Assembly: GCA_963556695.1 (NCBI GenBank)
Contig: CAUWAG010000003.1
Coordinates: forward strand, 868,001 to 932,000
Source: Anthostomella pinea
Taxonomy: Eukaryota; Ascomycota; Sordariomycetes; Xylariales; Xylariaceae
DNA length: 64,000 nt
Direction of reading: 5' to 3'
Below, piece after piece: positions 1 through 12,393 of the stretch. The position numbers and the translations under genes were made by a program. The notes under the pieces were generated by a model. It was given only the letters and a program-made list of their open reading frames with translations, was not told the origin of the DNA and ran no database searches. The stretch's first letter is position 1. Every line of letters begins with the position of its first letter.

Positions 1-2142
1 ATTTACGTTACTCCTACAGGGGCTGATGATGGTGGGTTTGCTGTTGATGATGGGCATGGGGACGGGGGCGGGGGCGGGAACTCGTCTACGTCTGCTTCTG
101 CTGTTGTTGACGTTTTGCCGTCTACCTCTTCGCCTGTTACGACTGCGTTCTCGTTTTTTACGTCTGCGTTTACGGCTTCAGCGTCTGCCACGTCTTCTAC
201 ATTGACGTCCCTGTTTCCCGCCGTCGCCGTGCAATCTACGTCCTCGCCCACGTCCACGACTGCAGTTGCTGCAGTCTCCGTCGACCCAACTACGGCTGGA
301 CTGACGGCGCCGGGATATCCTTCTTGGCCCCAAAGCGTACCGCCGGTTGAGGGTGGGCCGCCGAAGGTCTCGTCTGCCGCGACTACGTCGGAGGTCTCGT
401 ATATTAAGACTACGCTGGGAGTCTCGTCTGCTGCGACTACACCTCGGGTCTCGTCTGCTGCGACTACACCTCGGGTCTCCTCTGCCGCCACGCCTCTGGC
501 CTCGTCTGCTCCGCCAGTCAAGGCCCCAGCAACCCCTCCCGTCAGTGCCGGGCAAAGCGGCGAGGAAGGGAGTCAGTCTTCACCTCCCCCGGCACCGCCG
601 TCATACCCTGTCGGTGCTGAGCAGCCCGGTGGTGACGGATGGACTACTCAGCCTGGAGGTCCACTTCTTCCGGCTGTGACGCCGGCCGCGTCCTATTCTG
701 CCGGTGTTGGGCAGGGCGGCAGTGGAGGGACTCAGCCTCCATCCCCTTCGGCATCGTCGGTCAAGGTCCCGCCTGCGGTTATGACGTCGCCTGCGCCTTA
801 TCCTGTGGCTACTGAGCAAAGTGGTGACGGAGGGGTTTATCCTCCGTCGTCGGTCAAGGTCCCGATTCCGGTCGTGACGCCGCCTGTGCCTGTGGAGTCA
901 GACGCACCCTATCCTGTCGGTGCTGGGCAGGGCGGTGACGGAGGGGACAGAGGGGATGGTGGGGATGGTGGGGATGGTGGTGTAGGTTCGGCTGGAGGAG
1001 ATGGAGGTACTGGTGGCAATGGAGGGCAAGGCGGTCCTGGAGCAGCGGGCGGAGATGGTGGCGATGGTGGGAACGGAGGAAATGGAGAGAACGGCGGCGG
1101 GCCAGTCGGGCCTGTCGGGCCTGTCACTAGCCCCGGGGGTGCCGGCGGAGACGGAGGCAATGGTAGCGGCGGTGGCTCTGAGGCACCAGGTGGCGTGGGT
1201 GGTGACGGAGGCGACGGTGGTAATGGTGTTGCTCTTCCGGCAAAGCCACAGGCATACCCTGCGTATCCAAACGTCACTCTATCGTCAGTCACGTCGACAC
1301 CAGCGATCACGAAGTCCCCTGGCCAGCTCACTCCCCCATCTCTTCCACCTGTACCCCCTACTTATTTCAACCTCACTCGATCGTCAGCCGTGCCGACACC
1401 TGGGAGCACCAAAACGCTTACCACGACTCTTCGGAGTTCTGACCACTCCCAGAGCTCGTCACTTCATCACTCTTCCCAGTTGGCGCCTGTGCAGTCCGAG
1501 GCACCACCATCATATCCAACTGCGCCGCCAGTTTCCGCGGAATCCCAACAGCCACCAGTCACCACCTCTTCCAAGCCACCAGTCACCACCTCTACCCAGT
1601 CACCGGTCGCCACCCCTTCCCCTCCAGCGCCGCTCCCCAGCTACTGCTCACAAGAATACATCTCCATCGACATAACAACCATCTCCAGCATCTCCTTGCA
1701 CGACCTCGACCAATACATCACCGTCCTATCCCAAGCAGAACCAGAACTAAACCTCACCACCCCCGACGGCGGCCACATCAGCCTCTCCGGTCCCATCTCG
1801 TCCTCCTTGACGCTTCAGTATCGCGTGACCTGCGGCGTAGTCTTCCCGGCGACCGATCCTGTGTTTCCACAGTTCCCCGACGAGGTCCAGACGCAGGCGT
1901 CTGATCATATGGGCTGTCTGGCGCTGTGTGAGGGGGAGGCTGTAAGTAAAGCGGATGCAGGGGATTTGAGCGAGTGTATTGGTGCGGCGTTTAGGGGTGG
2001 CTTGGAGGGGACTAATTGCCGCTATTGGAATGCGGAGAGGGAGGAGCATGAGGCTTTGCCGGTGGACTCGCTGCCGCTATCGAGGGACGGGCAGGGCGTT
2101 GGGTCGGGGGATGTGGTTCGTTGGCAGGTTTTGTATTTGTGA
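1..2142 (+). CDS. Low-complexity Pro/Thr/Gly-rich protein with PAN-like C-terminus (5' partial)
   Basis: The frame is open from base 1 and has no ATG until about nt 780, so the real start lies upstream of the window; 713 residues are visible. In order: a Ser/Thr/Pro-rich stretch with near-repeats of the type VSSAATTPR (about nt 410-480), several Pro-rich units each ending in YPVGAGQ-like words, a Gly-rich block built on GGDGG/GGNGG (about nt 925-1230), another Pro/Ser/Thr stretch, and a cysteine-bearing C-terminal domain (about nt 1640-2140) with MGCLALCEG, LSECIGAAF and TNCRYW. The last pattern resembles the PAN/apple-like domains of fungal surface proteins. The composition suggests a secreted or wall protein, but the signal peptide would lie outside the window. 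The domain call is by eye only. Confidence 0.6.
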   Translation: MYVTPTGADDGGFAVDDGHGDGGGGGNSSTSASAVVDVLPSTSSPVTTAFSFFTSAFTASASATSSTLTSLFPAVAVQSTSSPTSTTAVAAVSVDPTTAGLTAPGYPSWPQSVPPVEGGPPKVSSAATTSEVSYIKTTLGVSSAATTPRVSSAATTPRVSSAATPLASSAPPVKAPATPPVSAGQSGEEGSQSSPPPAPPSYPVGAEQPGGDGWTTQPGGPLLPAVTPAASYSAGVGQGGSGGTQPPSPSASSVKVPPAVMTSPAPYPVATEQSGDGGVYPPSSVKVPIPVVTPPVPVESDAPYPVGAGQGGDGGDRGDGGDGGDGGVGSAGGDGGTGGNGGQGGPGAAGGDGGDGGNGGNGENGGGPVGPVGPVTSPGGAGGDGGNGSGGGSEAPGGVGGDGGDGGNGVALPAKPQAYPAYPNVTLSSVTSTPAITKSPGQLTPPSLPPVPPTYFNLTRSSAVPTPGSTKTLTTTLRSSDHSQSSSLHHSSQLAPVQSEAPPSYPTAPPVSAESQQPPVTTSSKPPVTTSTQSPVATPSPPAPLPSYCSQEYISIDITTISSISLHDLDQYITVLSQAEPELNLTTPDGGHISLSGPISSSLTLQYRVTCGVVFPATDPVFPQFPDEVQTQASDHMGCLALCEGEAVSKADAGDLSECIGAAFRGGLEGTNCRYWNAEREEHEALPVDSLPLSRDGQGVGSGDVVRWQVLYL

Positions 2143-3925
2143 GCTGGTTGGTGGGCTGGGTATGCGGGAGGCTTGGGCTTGGGCTTGGGATTGGGGGTTG
2201 TTGATACCCTTCTTTCCGCCTTTTCCTTTTGTTGGCGGTGGTTCGGTCTGGGTTACTGGGACGCTAATACCAGGCCGCGTACTTACCTGGACGGTGGTGT
2301 CGTGTTCTTTAGGTGCTTCTGGGAAGCAGCCTGCCGGTTGTATCTTACTAGTAATGGTGCTAATTCGGTATTGGAAGGATTGGTTGATCGTACGCAACAG
2401 ATGATCTGGGAACGATGGACATCACTCATTGGTAGTTTCTAATTTATTGTTTAATGCCTTGGTCTGTTCTTGCAGTTATCTACTTGTTGACGGTTATGGG
2501 CGCCATGTGTCAAACAGAGCGTAGGGGCTTTTAGATGGATGAAAACGTATATTCTGGTGTAATCCCTGTTGTTGTTCCTGTGTGAAAATCCTGCTGTGGG
2601 CTAAGTGGCCTAAAAATGCCCTATTGGCCTTGTTGGTGCACTGCCACCTTCCTGAACGCCACGGTGGCTTGCGCGCCATTCAACACCATGGCCTAACGCC
2701 GGTAATCATTGTCAGCCCTTTGCAGCATGCTGAATCGAGCCGCTTTATTAGACTAGTTGGATCTACATAAGCTGTGGACTATGATACTTCGTATGCTTTC
2801 ACATGGCTGAAGTCTCCGAAACTCAGTCATGTCATACTTTGTGTCACCAGCTAGAATAGGGGCTGACGTGGGCACTAACTGAGAAGCCCAACGGCAACCA
2901 GGGGTTACCTTGTTTCAATCGATGGTGACTCTGTCACCAAAGCTGTAGACGCTTTAAATGACTCATACGACCATAATATGACACGTTTATCTTTACTGGG
3001 AATATCCTATGCCTGGTGTCGTTGACGATGTCGTGGGGTCGTGTAGGGCATTACACTACTCTTCGCCCCCAAATCAGTACTTACAATCCTTTGCACGCAC
3101 ACTTCACCATGTCAAGGCGATGTTCTTCAGTGTCTGCTAGCAGGTAAGCCTCCTTACTCAATGTATGAAGCGTTGAGCCGTTGCTTTTTTTAGGAGGTTG
3201 TGACAGGCTTATGCCCAAGACAGGCAATTCCAAAATGACTTGCTACATCATCATTGCCTGCTTGACGTGTGAGGCTACTACTTGACAATCAACTATGACT
3301 ACATGATGCTCACAAAGATGACATGCTCATAGTTATTGGCAGAGTGGCTTAGTCGACATAGGCCATACATAAGCTGTTTTCGCGCTCAGATGGAATATGA
3401 TCTACAATACATGGATCATGTGTATATGGGACAATTATAGTGGGCGTGAAAGCCATTTACTTTCGAAGCAATAGGGGTACTTGCACACTAGCCACTTTAT
3501 CTCAATAGCTTTCAAGTATGCGAACGCCGTTACAGCTTGTGTCTCATCGAAACATTCTCGAAAAGTAGGGTTGGAGACTGTTTGGGTATTATCCTTGATT
3601 ATTTGAGCCGTAACGAGCGTATTATGCATTGTTCTTTTGATACAGGAAAAATGGTCGTCTATTGTGAACACAAGCTGGCCAGGCACCATATCCTCGTGAA
3701 TGAATGTTATTCAACAATGGGCTCGAGTAGGCAGTTATCTGCCGACTGAAGCAGGGTTGCTAGACAATAGATTTTCCAGTGCTGCCTCAGAGGAATCTTT
3801 GACCGCCCCTCAACCACTGCATATCAAAAAGTAGCCCCCGGGGTTTAGGACCTGGACGTTTTTCTCGTCTCCTTCACGAATGATCGGCGGATAATCAATT
3901 TCAACCGATCAGCCCAACGCTAAAT
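2143..3925. other. Intergenic, no recognisable gene
   Basis: Only short ORFs without recognisable motifs are present on either strand. The first 100 bases carry G/T-rich GGGCTTGGGCTTGG-type runs just after the stop of the preceding gene. I see no transposon ends or RNA genes here. Confidence 0.5.
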
Positions 3926-4003
3926 CTTGAAACCAACACCCTTCCTTGAAACCAACACCCTTCCTTGACACCAACACCCTTCCTTGACACCAACCATTGA
4001 CTT
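3926..4003. repeat. 19-bp minisatellite, about four units
   Basis: A unit of TTGAAACCAACACCCTTCC is repeated head to tail about four times. The later units carry an A-to-C change (TTGACACC...). It lies about 500 bp upstream of the first RRM-family gene. Confidence 0.85.
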
Positions 4004-4522
4004 TCCGCTGCTTTCACCCCAATACGAAGCTGCTCTCGAGACTCTGTGTCCAACCCGCCTCTCCGGCACGTTCTCACAACTACTCTGCACTGCTGCACAT
4101 CAGGATTCTCACTCCGCTATCCCCATCTTCGCCGCTGTACACAGCTTTCATACTTCCTTTCAATCACTTGACCGGGTCTAGGCATATGCGAAATTTCGCA
4201 GCCGACTGTACCGATCGTAAGGACTCAGACACCGGAACGGTGTATTCTCTGCGAGAACGAATCGAGGCGCTCGAAGCGCGCGTTGTGGAAAAGCAACAGC
4301 CTGGCAAACCCCAGCGTCTTGAGAACTTTACGACGAAGACTGCAAGACCTGCCCGGATTCACCGGCGCGAAACTGGCGGGTTCCCATTCCCCTCCAAATT
4401 CAACATATCAGACGAAGGTACATGCGAATCCACTGACACGTCAACGTCAAGAGCCCGCGCATAGCTTCACTACTTCTGTTATCACCAAGTTACCCGAATA
4501 AGGCTGTGGCGCATCAATCAAG

Positions 4523-5728
4523 ATGGAAAGCTCCAAAGCCCGCGGCAAATACCCTGCAGCAACCGAAGCTTCTGTTCGCGACAGAAGCCTTCCGCCGGAC
4601 ATAGCCTTCATGACACCCCTGATCCCGTTTCAAAGCACACTCACATCGGAACCTAGCGAACCTTCGTCCACGAAAATCTCCAATGAGGATAACACCCTCT
4701 CGATGCCACGATACATCCCCCCGCATCGACGAGGCAACACCTTCATTTCATCTCAGAACACCAAAAGCCTTTCTGACAATCGACGAACACTGCCCGGTCA
4801 CTCCACTGCTTGTGAGATTGCGGGTGGCCAGAGTAAGAATTGTCGTCCCCCACTTCGAAACAGCAACTAACATTCAAAGCAGGTTCAGGTGACCGCAGAG
4901 TGGGGGTTGTGCGAGGAAATCCGGACGACTCCAACCCGAACTATAAAGGCAGCCACTCACTGGTTTCTGATCAGAGCGCGGATATTCCAGACGAACAGAA
5001 TGTATCCTTTTGGATGAAGAATCTGTCCCCCGGTTGCACGACCAAGACTCTACTCGAGGAGGTTAGAGACATTGGCAAAGTGTCGCACAGCAGCGTGACG
5101 CCACCCAATGGCGCTCATACTACTTCTGCAGCCAGACTGGAGTTCTTCGACCGAGAATCGGCGGACAGGTTCCTCGACAAGGCCCATAGTGGCATATTCA
5201 CAGTCCAAGGATATGTTCCTCGAGTGACGCGTAACCGGTAAGCAGCCACGTGATCCATTCCCCAGCATAACGGAGATGGATTGCGAAAACCAGCTCACCT
5301 GGCTTTGGACTTCCAACTTCTGCTACCACTTGGCCTCAGAACAACCTTCTCGTAGAGTCGTACTACGAGTCACGCGAAATGCTGACATATCTATGTATAG
5401 TATCAAGGTAGCTGCTCTCCCAGAATCGCAGATCAGCCGTGTGCTGGTCATCTCGAGGCCCGTGCAGGTCGTGTCAAGGCCGTATCACCAAGATCAATTC
5501 GACTTGGGGGAAAACTTCAAATACGACTTGCACGAAGTAACTGTCCAAAGCGAGGACACGACGACAAGAACACTGGAGTTCCATTTTGCCAGTGCCCGAG
5601 CACAGGCTGGCCGAGCACGTGCTATCTTAGAGGAGCTGAAGCAACACAAGTGCGGTGAAGGTTACGAGGAACTTGATGCCTGGTGGGGCCATATCAAATG
5701 CCATTGGGGCTTTGATCCATGCCAATAA
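4523..5728 (+). CDS. RRM-fold family protein, copy 1 (two introns, apparently intact)
   Basis: Three exons fit: 4523-4832, 4883-5237 and 5401-5728. They are joined by a 50-nt intron (GTAAGA, CTAAC, CAG) and a 163-nt intron (GTAAGC, GCTGAC, TAG). Phases agree and give 330 residues. The N-terminus holds MPRYIPPHRRGN, a basic motif also seen degraded in copy 2. Exon 2 encodes an RRM-like beta-alpha-beta unit (VSFWMKNLSPGC, then LLEEVRDIGKV, then an RNP1-like ARLEFFDRESADRFL). Exon 3 encodes a second RRM-like unit (SRVLVISRP, then RTLEFHFASARAQAGRA). The pattern matches RRM-domain proteins that are common in Pezizomycotina; the RNA target is unknown. An ATG at 4186 opens an upstream frame with a coiled-coil-like SLRERIEALEARV that could be a 5' exon. 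The 4523 start is the conservative choice. Confidence 0.65.
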
Positions 5729-6367
5729 GAGAGCGTAAAGCTTTGTGGAGAGGAAGACAGCACGAATGCGTCTTCTTCCTCCCCGGCTAGGCGGGGACGG
5801 TTGGGCTCTGGATGTTATGCATCTAGGTACCTAGGTAGCCAAAGTCCATATTCAGAAACTCTGGGCTTGAAGAGGCACCACCGACCACTCAAACCCATCA
5901 CGCATCGCCTGATGGACACTTCTTTCTAAAAAAAACATCAACATTATATTCTTCCTATATGGCCCTGTGGTGCCAGTGCAGTTACCTCCCTCTAGACCTC
6001 AATGCCGTTCTTCCAGTATAAAAAGCTGCTAAATCTCCCCGTCTCTTTTGTTTAAGATGAAGAAAGCCACCTCATTTAAATTTACAGATACATAGATGTT
6101 TGTTCGCTCTGGTGGACTGGCAAGTACTGAATCCGCATTCTTTACCTCTATCCTGTCTCTTTGCTCCACGTAAATTCTCGACTTCGCTCTCGATGGCTTC
6201 TATGCTCAGGACACCAATCGAACGCGGTGACTAGCGAATCCATTCCGACTCAGCCTCTCTTGGATAATCTTTAACTTGCGCTTCTTTATTTAAATACAGT
6301 GTCGTAGATGGTCCTTTGATACATCAGCCCCTATCGATCTTCCACGGGCCACTGGCACGAGGGTTTG
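5729..6367. other. Intergenic between RRM copies 1 and 2
   Basis: No ORF with recognisable motifs. A pyrimidine-rich stretch at about 6140-6200 resembles a fungal core promoter and would fit the start of RRM copy 2, but no defined element can be claimed. Confidence 0.4.
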
Positions 6368-7134
6368 ATGGTACGTCCTCCGGTACTCATTGCCAGAAGC
6401 CCCCATCGCGATGTAATCATTAATGATCCCGGTAGTTTCAGATACATGCCAGCACGTCGACGCCCTGGAGGTGCTGCGACTCATCAGGCCGCTGCTGCAC
6501 TTCTGGCCACTGGAAGAGACAACTTATGGACGGGTAAGTCCATAGCATCAACCAACACAGACGAGTAGTTTGATCGGGGTAAGATATAATACCTTCCATA
6601 TCGTCGGAGAAAAGTTGACGATCACCCACCAGTCAGCCAAAATACAAGGGAGATCACACACTCGCATCCAACAAGTCTGCACATCTTGGAGGCGAAGCCA
6701 ATTGCTCCACTTACATTCCAAATCTCCTCCCGTATTGCACCGTTAAGATGCTCACGGGTAGTGTTCGAGGAACAGGGAAAACTTCGGATTGCAGTCTGGG
6801 CGCACCGAAAGATGGACATCCTACATGTGACGCAAAAACCACATTTTTCGACGGTTCCTCGTTGGACAGGCTATTCGACAAGGTGGGATCTGATGCCTTT
6901 GCAGTCGAGTACCACAAGCCCAAAGTGGTGATGAGTCGGTATGTAAGGCACCACAAGCACAAGCAATTAGATCCAGCAATATGGTATACCTGCTGTGAGA
7001 GGCAAGAATGCGCCGGAAGCTATCCGTCGCGGTGTAATGCCTACTGGCAAGGACCAGTCGCCTTCCCCCCACACCACACGCACCTAAAGGTCAAACTCAC
7101 GCGTGACTTTACTGACATACCCCGGGGGCCGTAG
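6368..7134 (+). pseudogene. RRM-fold family, copy 2 (decayed, lacks second RRM)
   Basis: Exon 1 (ATG at 6368) contains FRYMPARRRPGG, the counterpart of RYIPPHRRGN in copy 1, and ends at a consensus GTAAGT (6534). Downstream, frame 1 from about 6634 gives YKGDHTLASNKSA, then TYIPNLLPYC, then SVRGTGK, then TTFFDGSSLDRLFDKVG and KPKVVMSRY. This aligns block by block with exon 2 of copy 1. The acceptor at 6631-6632 (CCACCAG) leaves the two exons one base out of phase. After the VVMSRY block, where copy 1 continues into its second RRM, the sequence is unrelated. I read it as a paralogue truncated at the 3' end with at least one frame error. A different exon structure cannot be excluded. Confidence 0.6.
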
Positions 7135-7765
7135 ATCAGCGAGACTCACTCGACAAAGCTGCCATTGCACCTAATAGTGGAAGCTGTTCCGTTTACGTTA
7201 CTACATTACCAGAGACCTGCGATTTAAAATTGTTATTAGGTAGCTTGAAGGGTATCTGAAAGATCTCACACTTGAGCCTTACGGCACATAATGGGGTTGT
7301 TTTTAAAAGGTCAGTCTTTAAGTTCTCATCTAGCCCTGTTTCTATCCCGTCATCAGGAAATCATTACTGTGAAGATATAGTCTTACACTGTCTGCGCCTA
7401 TGTCATCACCCCCTCTCCCGTCGTCCAATTTCTACACTCTGCTGCCCAACAGTCAAAAACGACTGCCTTGTAACTCACCAAGATGACGCACACGTAAATC
7501 AGAGTATCATAGCTGATGTGCAGCAAAAATAATATCTCAGTACTCTTAGGCTGAATGTTATCTGCACTTGTGTGAAGTCTGTCTAAGCCTATATTTATCT
7601 TTGGTAATCGCATCAATATTATATATAGCATGGCTTGAGAGCTGATTGCTGCCTAGTACGACACAACTTGTATTCAACCTTAGACTAACAAAAAAGGTTA
7701 CCTGAGGGTTGGGTGGTAGGGGTGCATATATCAAGCTTATAAAGTCGCTGATTCGTAATCAAATG
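7135..7765. other. Intergenic flank of LINE copy 1
   Basis: Moderately AT-rich with no recognisable gene. No sequence matching the right flank of the downstream LINE copy was found here, so that element shows no clear target-site duplication. Confidence 0.4.
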
Positions 7766-8699
7766 AGCAGCCCGTCACAGGTCTCCGAGGCTGACTTCGC
7801 CGTGGTTTCCCCTCTGAAAGGAAAATCCCGAAATGTCAATGACGGCAGCACCACTGGAATGAAACTACCTCAATTGAACGAAATCTCTAAGCCATTGAAC
7901 GCGATGCTGGGAATAAAGCCTCCTCCTCAGAGTGCCAGGACCAAGTTGCCAAAATACTAGATAAAGACAGACACCTTTATAAAGCCAGGATGACAATATT
8001 TCAGGAGTGTGCTGCAGCAGTTGACAAGACACTTGAGAAAGCCGGAACCGAATTATACTCACATGCCAAGGAGTTCAGCGCCTTCTTCTCTAAATGCCTG
8101 AACGAGTGGCTAGAAACCCGAGATTCAACCATAAGGAAGGCCACTTCCGGGGGGATGGTGATGGGGAAGCCCACCATGACTTTTGCCCAAGCTACGGTTG
8201 ATTCAGATCCAGAGACCACATGGGTGATCTCTCTGTCCCGTGCAGCAAAGAACCCATTCACGCTTTTTGTTCACTTAATGACCTCGAGGCACATTCAATA
8301 CTCCCCCAAGGTTCACCAGTATGCGAGCTGCTTCAGATAGCATGGTAGAAACTACTGATGTAAAAAGCAAACATGTGCACGTTGCGCCAGCACAATAAAG
8401 CAGGGGGAGTGCGAAAAACTAATCCCAAAGTGTGTCAATTATAAGGGGCCTCATGCTGCCGACTTCGATAAATGCCCTGCACGTCCCAAGGTCGTGAAAA
8501 GTATCATCCATAAGCACACATGGGAGCAAATCCAGGAAATAAGGCTAGCCGGAGAAAGAGCCAGATCCAGGGCCTTCAATAAAACAGGGAGAAACCAAGA
8601 CAGGTCAACGCCTAACAACAATAACAAAGACACTACAATGGAAATTGACACAATAAATACAGTTCATCCCAGAAATGCCGACACCATTATTGTCCATTA
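7766..8699 (+). pseudogene. LINE copy 1, ORF1 remnant
   Basis: Broken ORF1 (gag-like) sequence lacking its 5' end and an internal block. The middle keeps the motif around AGTELYSHAKEFSAFFSKCLNEWLETRD. The zinc-knuckle region follows with TAG/TGA interruptions (for example FR* where the intact copy has FRYHGRN). Confidence 0.8.
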
Positions 8700-11600
8700 A
8701 TGTTAGGTACATCAAACGAAACACATCGACACGGGCACCTGGTCATCCATTCCGTGAATGCGGCAGGAGGACAAAAGAGTACAGGCCCTATAGAGTTAGT
8801 CATTAACCTGGCTGACTACAAAAGAAAGCAAACAGACATCATTCTGATACAAGAATCCTGGGTCAGCACACCACCAGGCAGAAGAATGGGAGTAAAGACA
8901 CACCCAAATTATGGTATATATTCCCCTGTTGATTCCTGGGACAGCGACAGTACACGGCCCAGATCTCTTATCTATATGAGAGAATATCTTCAAGCGGATC
9001 AATTTCGGTCTTATGCTACACGAGATATCACTTGGGTCAAGGTATGAGGCATTATATTTGCCAGCGTCTACCGACTATGCGATAACCCACAGGAAGTGGA
9101 TGACATTCTGGAAGTATGGACTCCACCCTTTGGCTGTGTCATAACCGGAGATTTCAATGCTGGCGACACATCCTTGGACTCAAGCAATCCAGGATATCAT
9201 GGTGGTGCTATACTTGCATAGATTATGACAGACCACGGACTGGATCTGATTTCTGAACCAGATGTCCCGACATATGATGACAGAAATGTACTAGATCTGA
9301 TTTTCTCAGATGTCCCCATGGCCAAAGCCTCAATGAATGATGCACTCCAGTGCACTTCAGATCATGAGATATTACGAATAGTTGTCCCAATTCAGGGAGA
9401 CCTGGACCGGGTCCCCAAGGCTGATCAGTGGATAGTCCCAGACAATAAACTACAAGAGCAGGTAAACAATGTCCAAAACAGGATTCATGAGCTCCCCCGG
9501 CTGGGTGCATCCCCTGGCCAGGTAGATGCCTTTACGCAGAACTTGATCAACATAATCCAAGGCTGTGTCAGGACAGTGGGCAAGAAGCCCCGTCAATCTA
9601 GGCCCACTACTTGATGAAATAATGAATACAAAGCAGCTCTTCAGACATACAGGGCCTCGTCCAAACAGACCGTAAGCCAAGAAAGGCGGAATTCAGCCCG
9701 ACAGGACTTTCGCCGCGTAATTCAGAAAGCTAAGAGAGAGTACTGGCAGACTCTAATTGATTCAGCAACTGAGCCAAAAGATCTGTACAGAATCGTTTCT
9801 TGGCACAAGCTATCAGCAGGATTGCGTTCCCCTCTAATTATCATAGGAGACCAAATATTCGAGTCACAAGAGAGCAAGGCAAATGCATTACGCTCAGCCA
9901 TGCTTGAACGAAGTACCTCAGACAACGATATCATCGACCCCTGGTCCGCTCAGATCACACAACCCAAGCCATATATCCCCCTTGAATACCATGTCGGACT
10001 GGAAGAGGCTAAAGGGTGCACTTTAGGGACCAAGAGCAACTCCCCGGGAATAGATACCCTCATAGTACGGATTCTGAAAGCTTGCTGGCCAGTCATTAGG
10101 GAATATATCAGAGCCCTTTTCCAGACCTGTCTACAGATCAGACATCACCCTAAATCATTAAAAATAGCTGAGGTAGTAATGATCGCAAAACCAGACAAGA
10201 CAGATTACTCCAACCCCTGGGCCTACAGACCAATATTATTACTGTCATGTCTTGGTAAAGGCCTAAAATGACTTATCACAAAAAGAATTACTTGGTTTAT
10301 TATCAAACTTGGAATTCTAGCTCCACAATATTTAGAGCTCTATCAAAGCGTTCTGCCACTGACTTGGTAGCTGCACTAATACACGATATTGAGCAGGCCC
10401 TTGACCAAGACCTCGTTGCAATGGTAGTCACGTCAGATATGAAAGGGGCCTTTGATGCTGCCCTAATGGGACGGCTGGTGGTTCACATGAGAGAACACGG
10501 CTGGCCGGGCTTTCTCATAAGATGTGTCCAGTCATTCATATCCGAGCGGTTCGCAAGGGTTCAGTTTAAAGGTATTATAACCAATATTAAAGTTCTCATT
10601 TGTAGGCTATTACAAGGCTCACCAGCCTCTCTAATCCTTTATATGCTGTATATAGAGCTAATCTATGCCCGACTTAGTATGAAAAAGAGACGCTTTGGAT
10701 ATACAGACAACTTAGCGACTCTCTATATTAGAAAGGACCTTAAAGAAACAATTATAGAGACTTCTGAAAATCTTTATTTGCTCAATTAATAGGGACATAA
10801 CAATGCTATTAAATTTGACACCAATAAAACTAAGATCATGCACTTCTCAAGGAAAAAAAACTCAAATAACCCTTTAGTCTGTCACGGAACAATGAACAAA
10901 ATAGCCAAAATTTCCATGCGATAGCTAGGTGTCCTTCTGGATAGAAAACTAAATTTCAAAAATCACGTTTCCTACTGGGCCAAGAAAGCTAATAAGGTAA
11001 CAAATCACCTTTAAGAACTATACAACACAATCAAAGGACTTCCAGTAAAGTCAACCAAGAGGTCTGTGAAAGCTTGTATTATTCCTATTCTTACACAGAG
11101 CCTAGAGGCCTGGTACCCAGGAATCAAAAAATTTGGAAGGTTAGGTAAGACATCATTATATCGTATTAAGGGGCTTCTTGGAACAATAGATGCTGTACTA
11201 CGAACGGCGATCAGGGCTATCTTGCCAGTCTAGAAAACACACCCTGGACATATCCTACACTTTGAATTACAGATTCCCTCAGTAAGAGTTCTTGCAGAGT
11301 CAATAAGACGACATCACGGCCTCTGACTAGGACGAATAAACCAGAGACACCCTCTTGTTGGCAGGCTCCAAATACAAGCTCGTAAGGAACCAACAAGGCT
11401 ATAAAAGAGCTTCTAGCTAGTCCCTGACTTCCAGAGACCAATACTCACTAGGCCATCATGAAAAAAACCACCAATCCGTAAGGACAAAGACAAAAAAATA
11501 GAGCTCTTCAAGCAATGGCTATGGGAAAGAAATATGAATACTGACCTTGTCATCTACTCGGATGGATCATAATTGGACGACCAAGGCACAACCCGCACTG

Positions 11601-12393
11601 GATGGGGTTATACTATTAAGACAGGCAGCAACATACAAGAAGTATACCAGGGAAAAGGCAGACTTCTTCAAGCAAAAGTAATAGATACTGAAGTCCATGG
11701 CGCTCTCCAAGGTCTCGCAGCAGCCAGGGCGATTAGACGCAGAAAATGGCTATATGTCTACCTGGACAACACGTCAGGGGTAAATGGGCTCAATAGGACT
11801 CTACCCGAGACATTACAAAACATTTTTCTACGATTCCAAGAACTTGTCACGGCACACACTCCTGGAGTGACTATTAAATGGATTCCTGGACACAGAGATA
11901 TTGATAGCAATGAAGTTGCTGACATACTAACAAAAGAGGGTGCTATGCCAGAAACAGACGCAATAAACTTTCCTACAATCTCTTGGGTCAAGAGAGATCT
12001 CAAAAAAAAGGGCAAGAAAGAGTTCAACCAATGGTAAAAAGACCAATCAGAACCTAGATATCAAGAAGTATACTCATATACAGTAACTAAAAGGGACCTT
12101 ATATCTTTTGAAAGGAGCATTCTACACAGACTTCTAGCGGCCAGATTTGGACATGGCGACTTTGCTAGATATCACGAACATTTTGGGCATACAGACTCGA
12201 ATAACCACTGCAGCTGCGGTAAGAAAAAAACACCATAACATATTTTCTTTTGTAAGAGGCTTGGGAAAAACTGACTGCTGCCTAGGTACTCGCTTAGGAC
12301 AGCCTGTTTACAATACTTGGGGGAGAGGAGCACAGAATGGGCAAGATTTATTGAGAAGAGCAAGTTCTTTTTATCAATCTGTCCCTGATAAAT
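8700..12393 (+). pseudogene. LINE copy 1, ORF2 remnant
   Basis: Readable blocks of an AP-type endonuclease (GDFNAGDTS, then SDHE), a reverse transcriptase with altered active site (YTDN), and RNase H (about 11560-11950, IPGHRDIDS). The C-terminal zinc knuckle still reads HCSCGKKKT at about 12206-12230. Stops occur at 9045, 9220, 9612, 10268 and 10787, among others. Several of these are shared with the host LINE copy at 47810-51500. Confidence 0.85.

Noticed and set aside
115..117. TTG as the start of the first ORF
   Set aside because: The frame is open back to base 1 and nuclear fungal genes start with ATG, so the gene continues upstream of the window.
7741..7766. Target-site duplication for LINE copy 1
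   Set aside because: The 25 bases before the break were compared by eye with the bases after the tail at 12594. No repeat of 6 bp or more was found.
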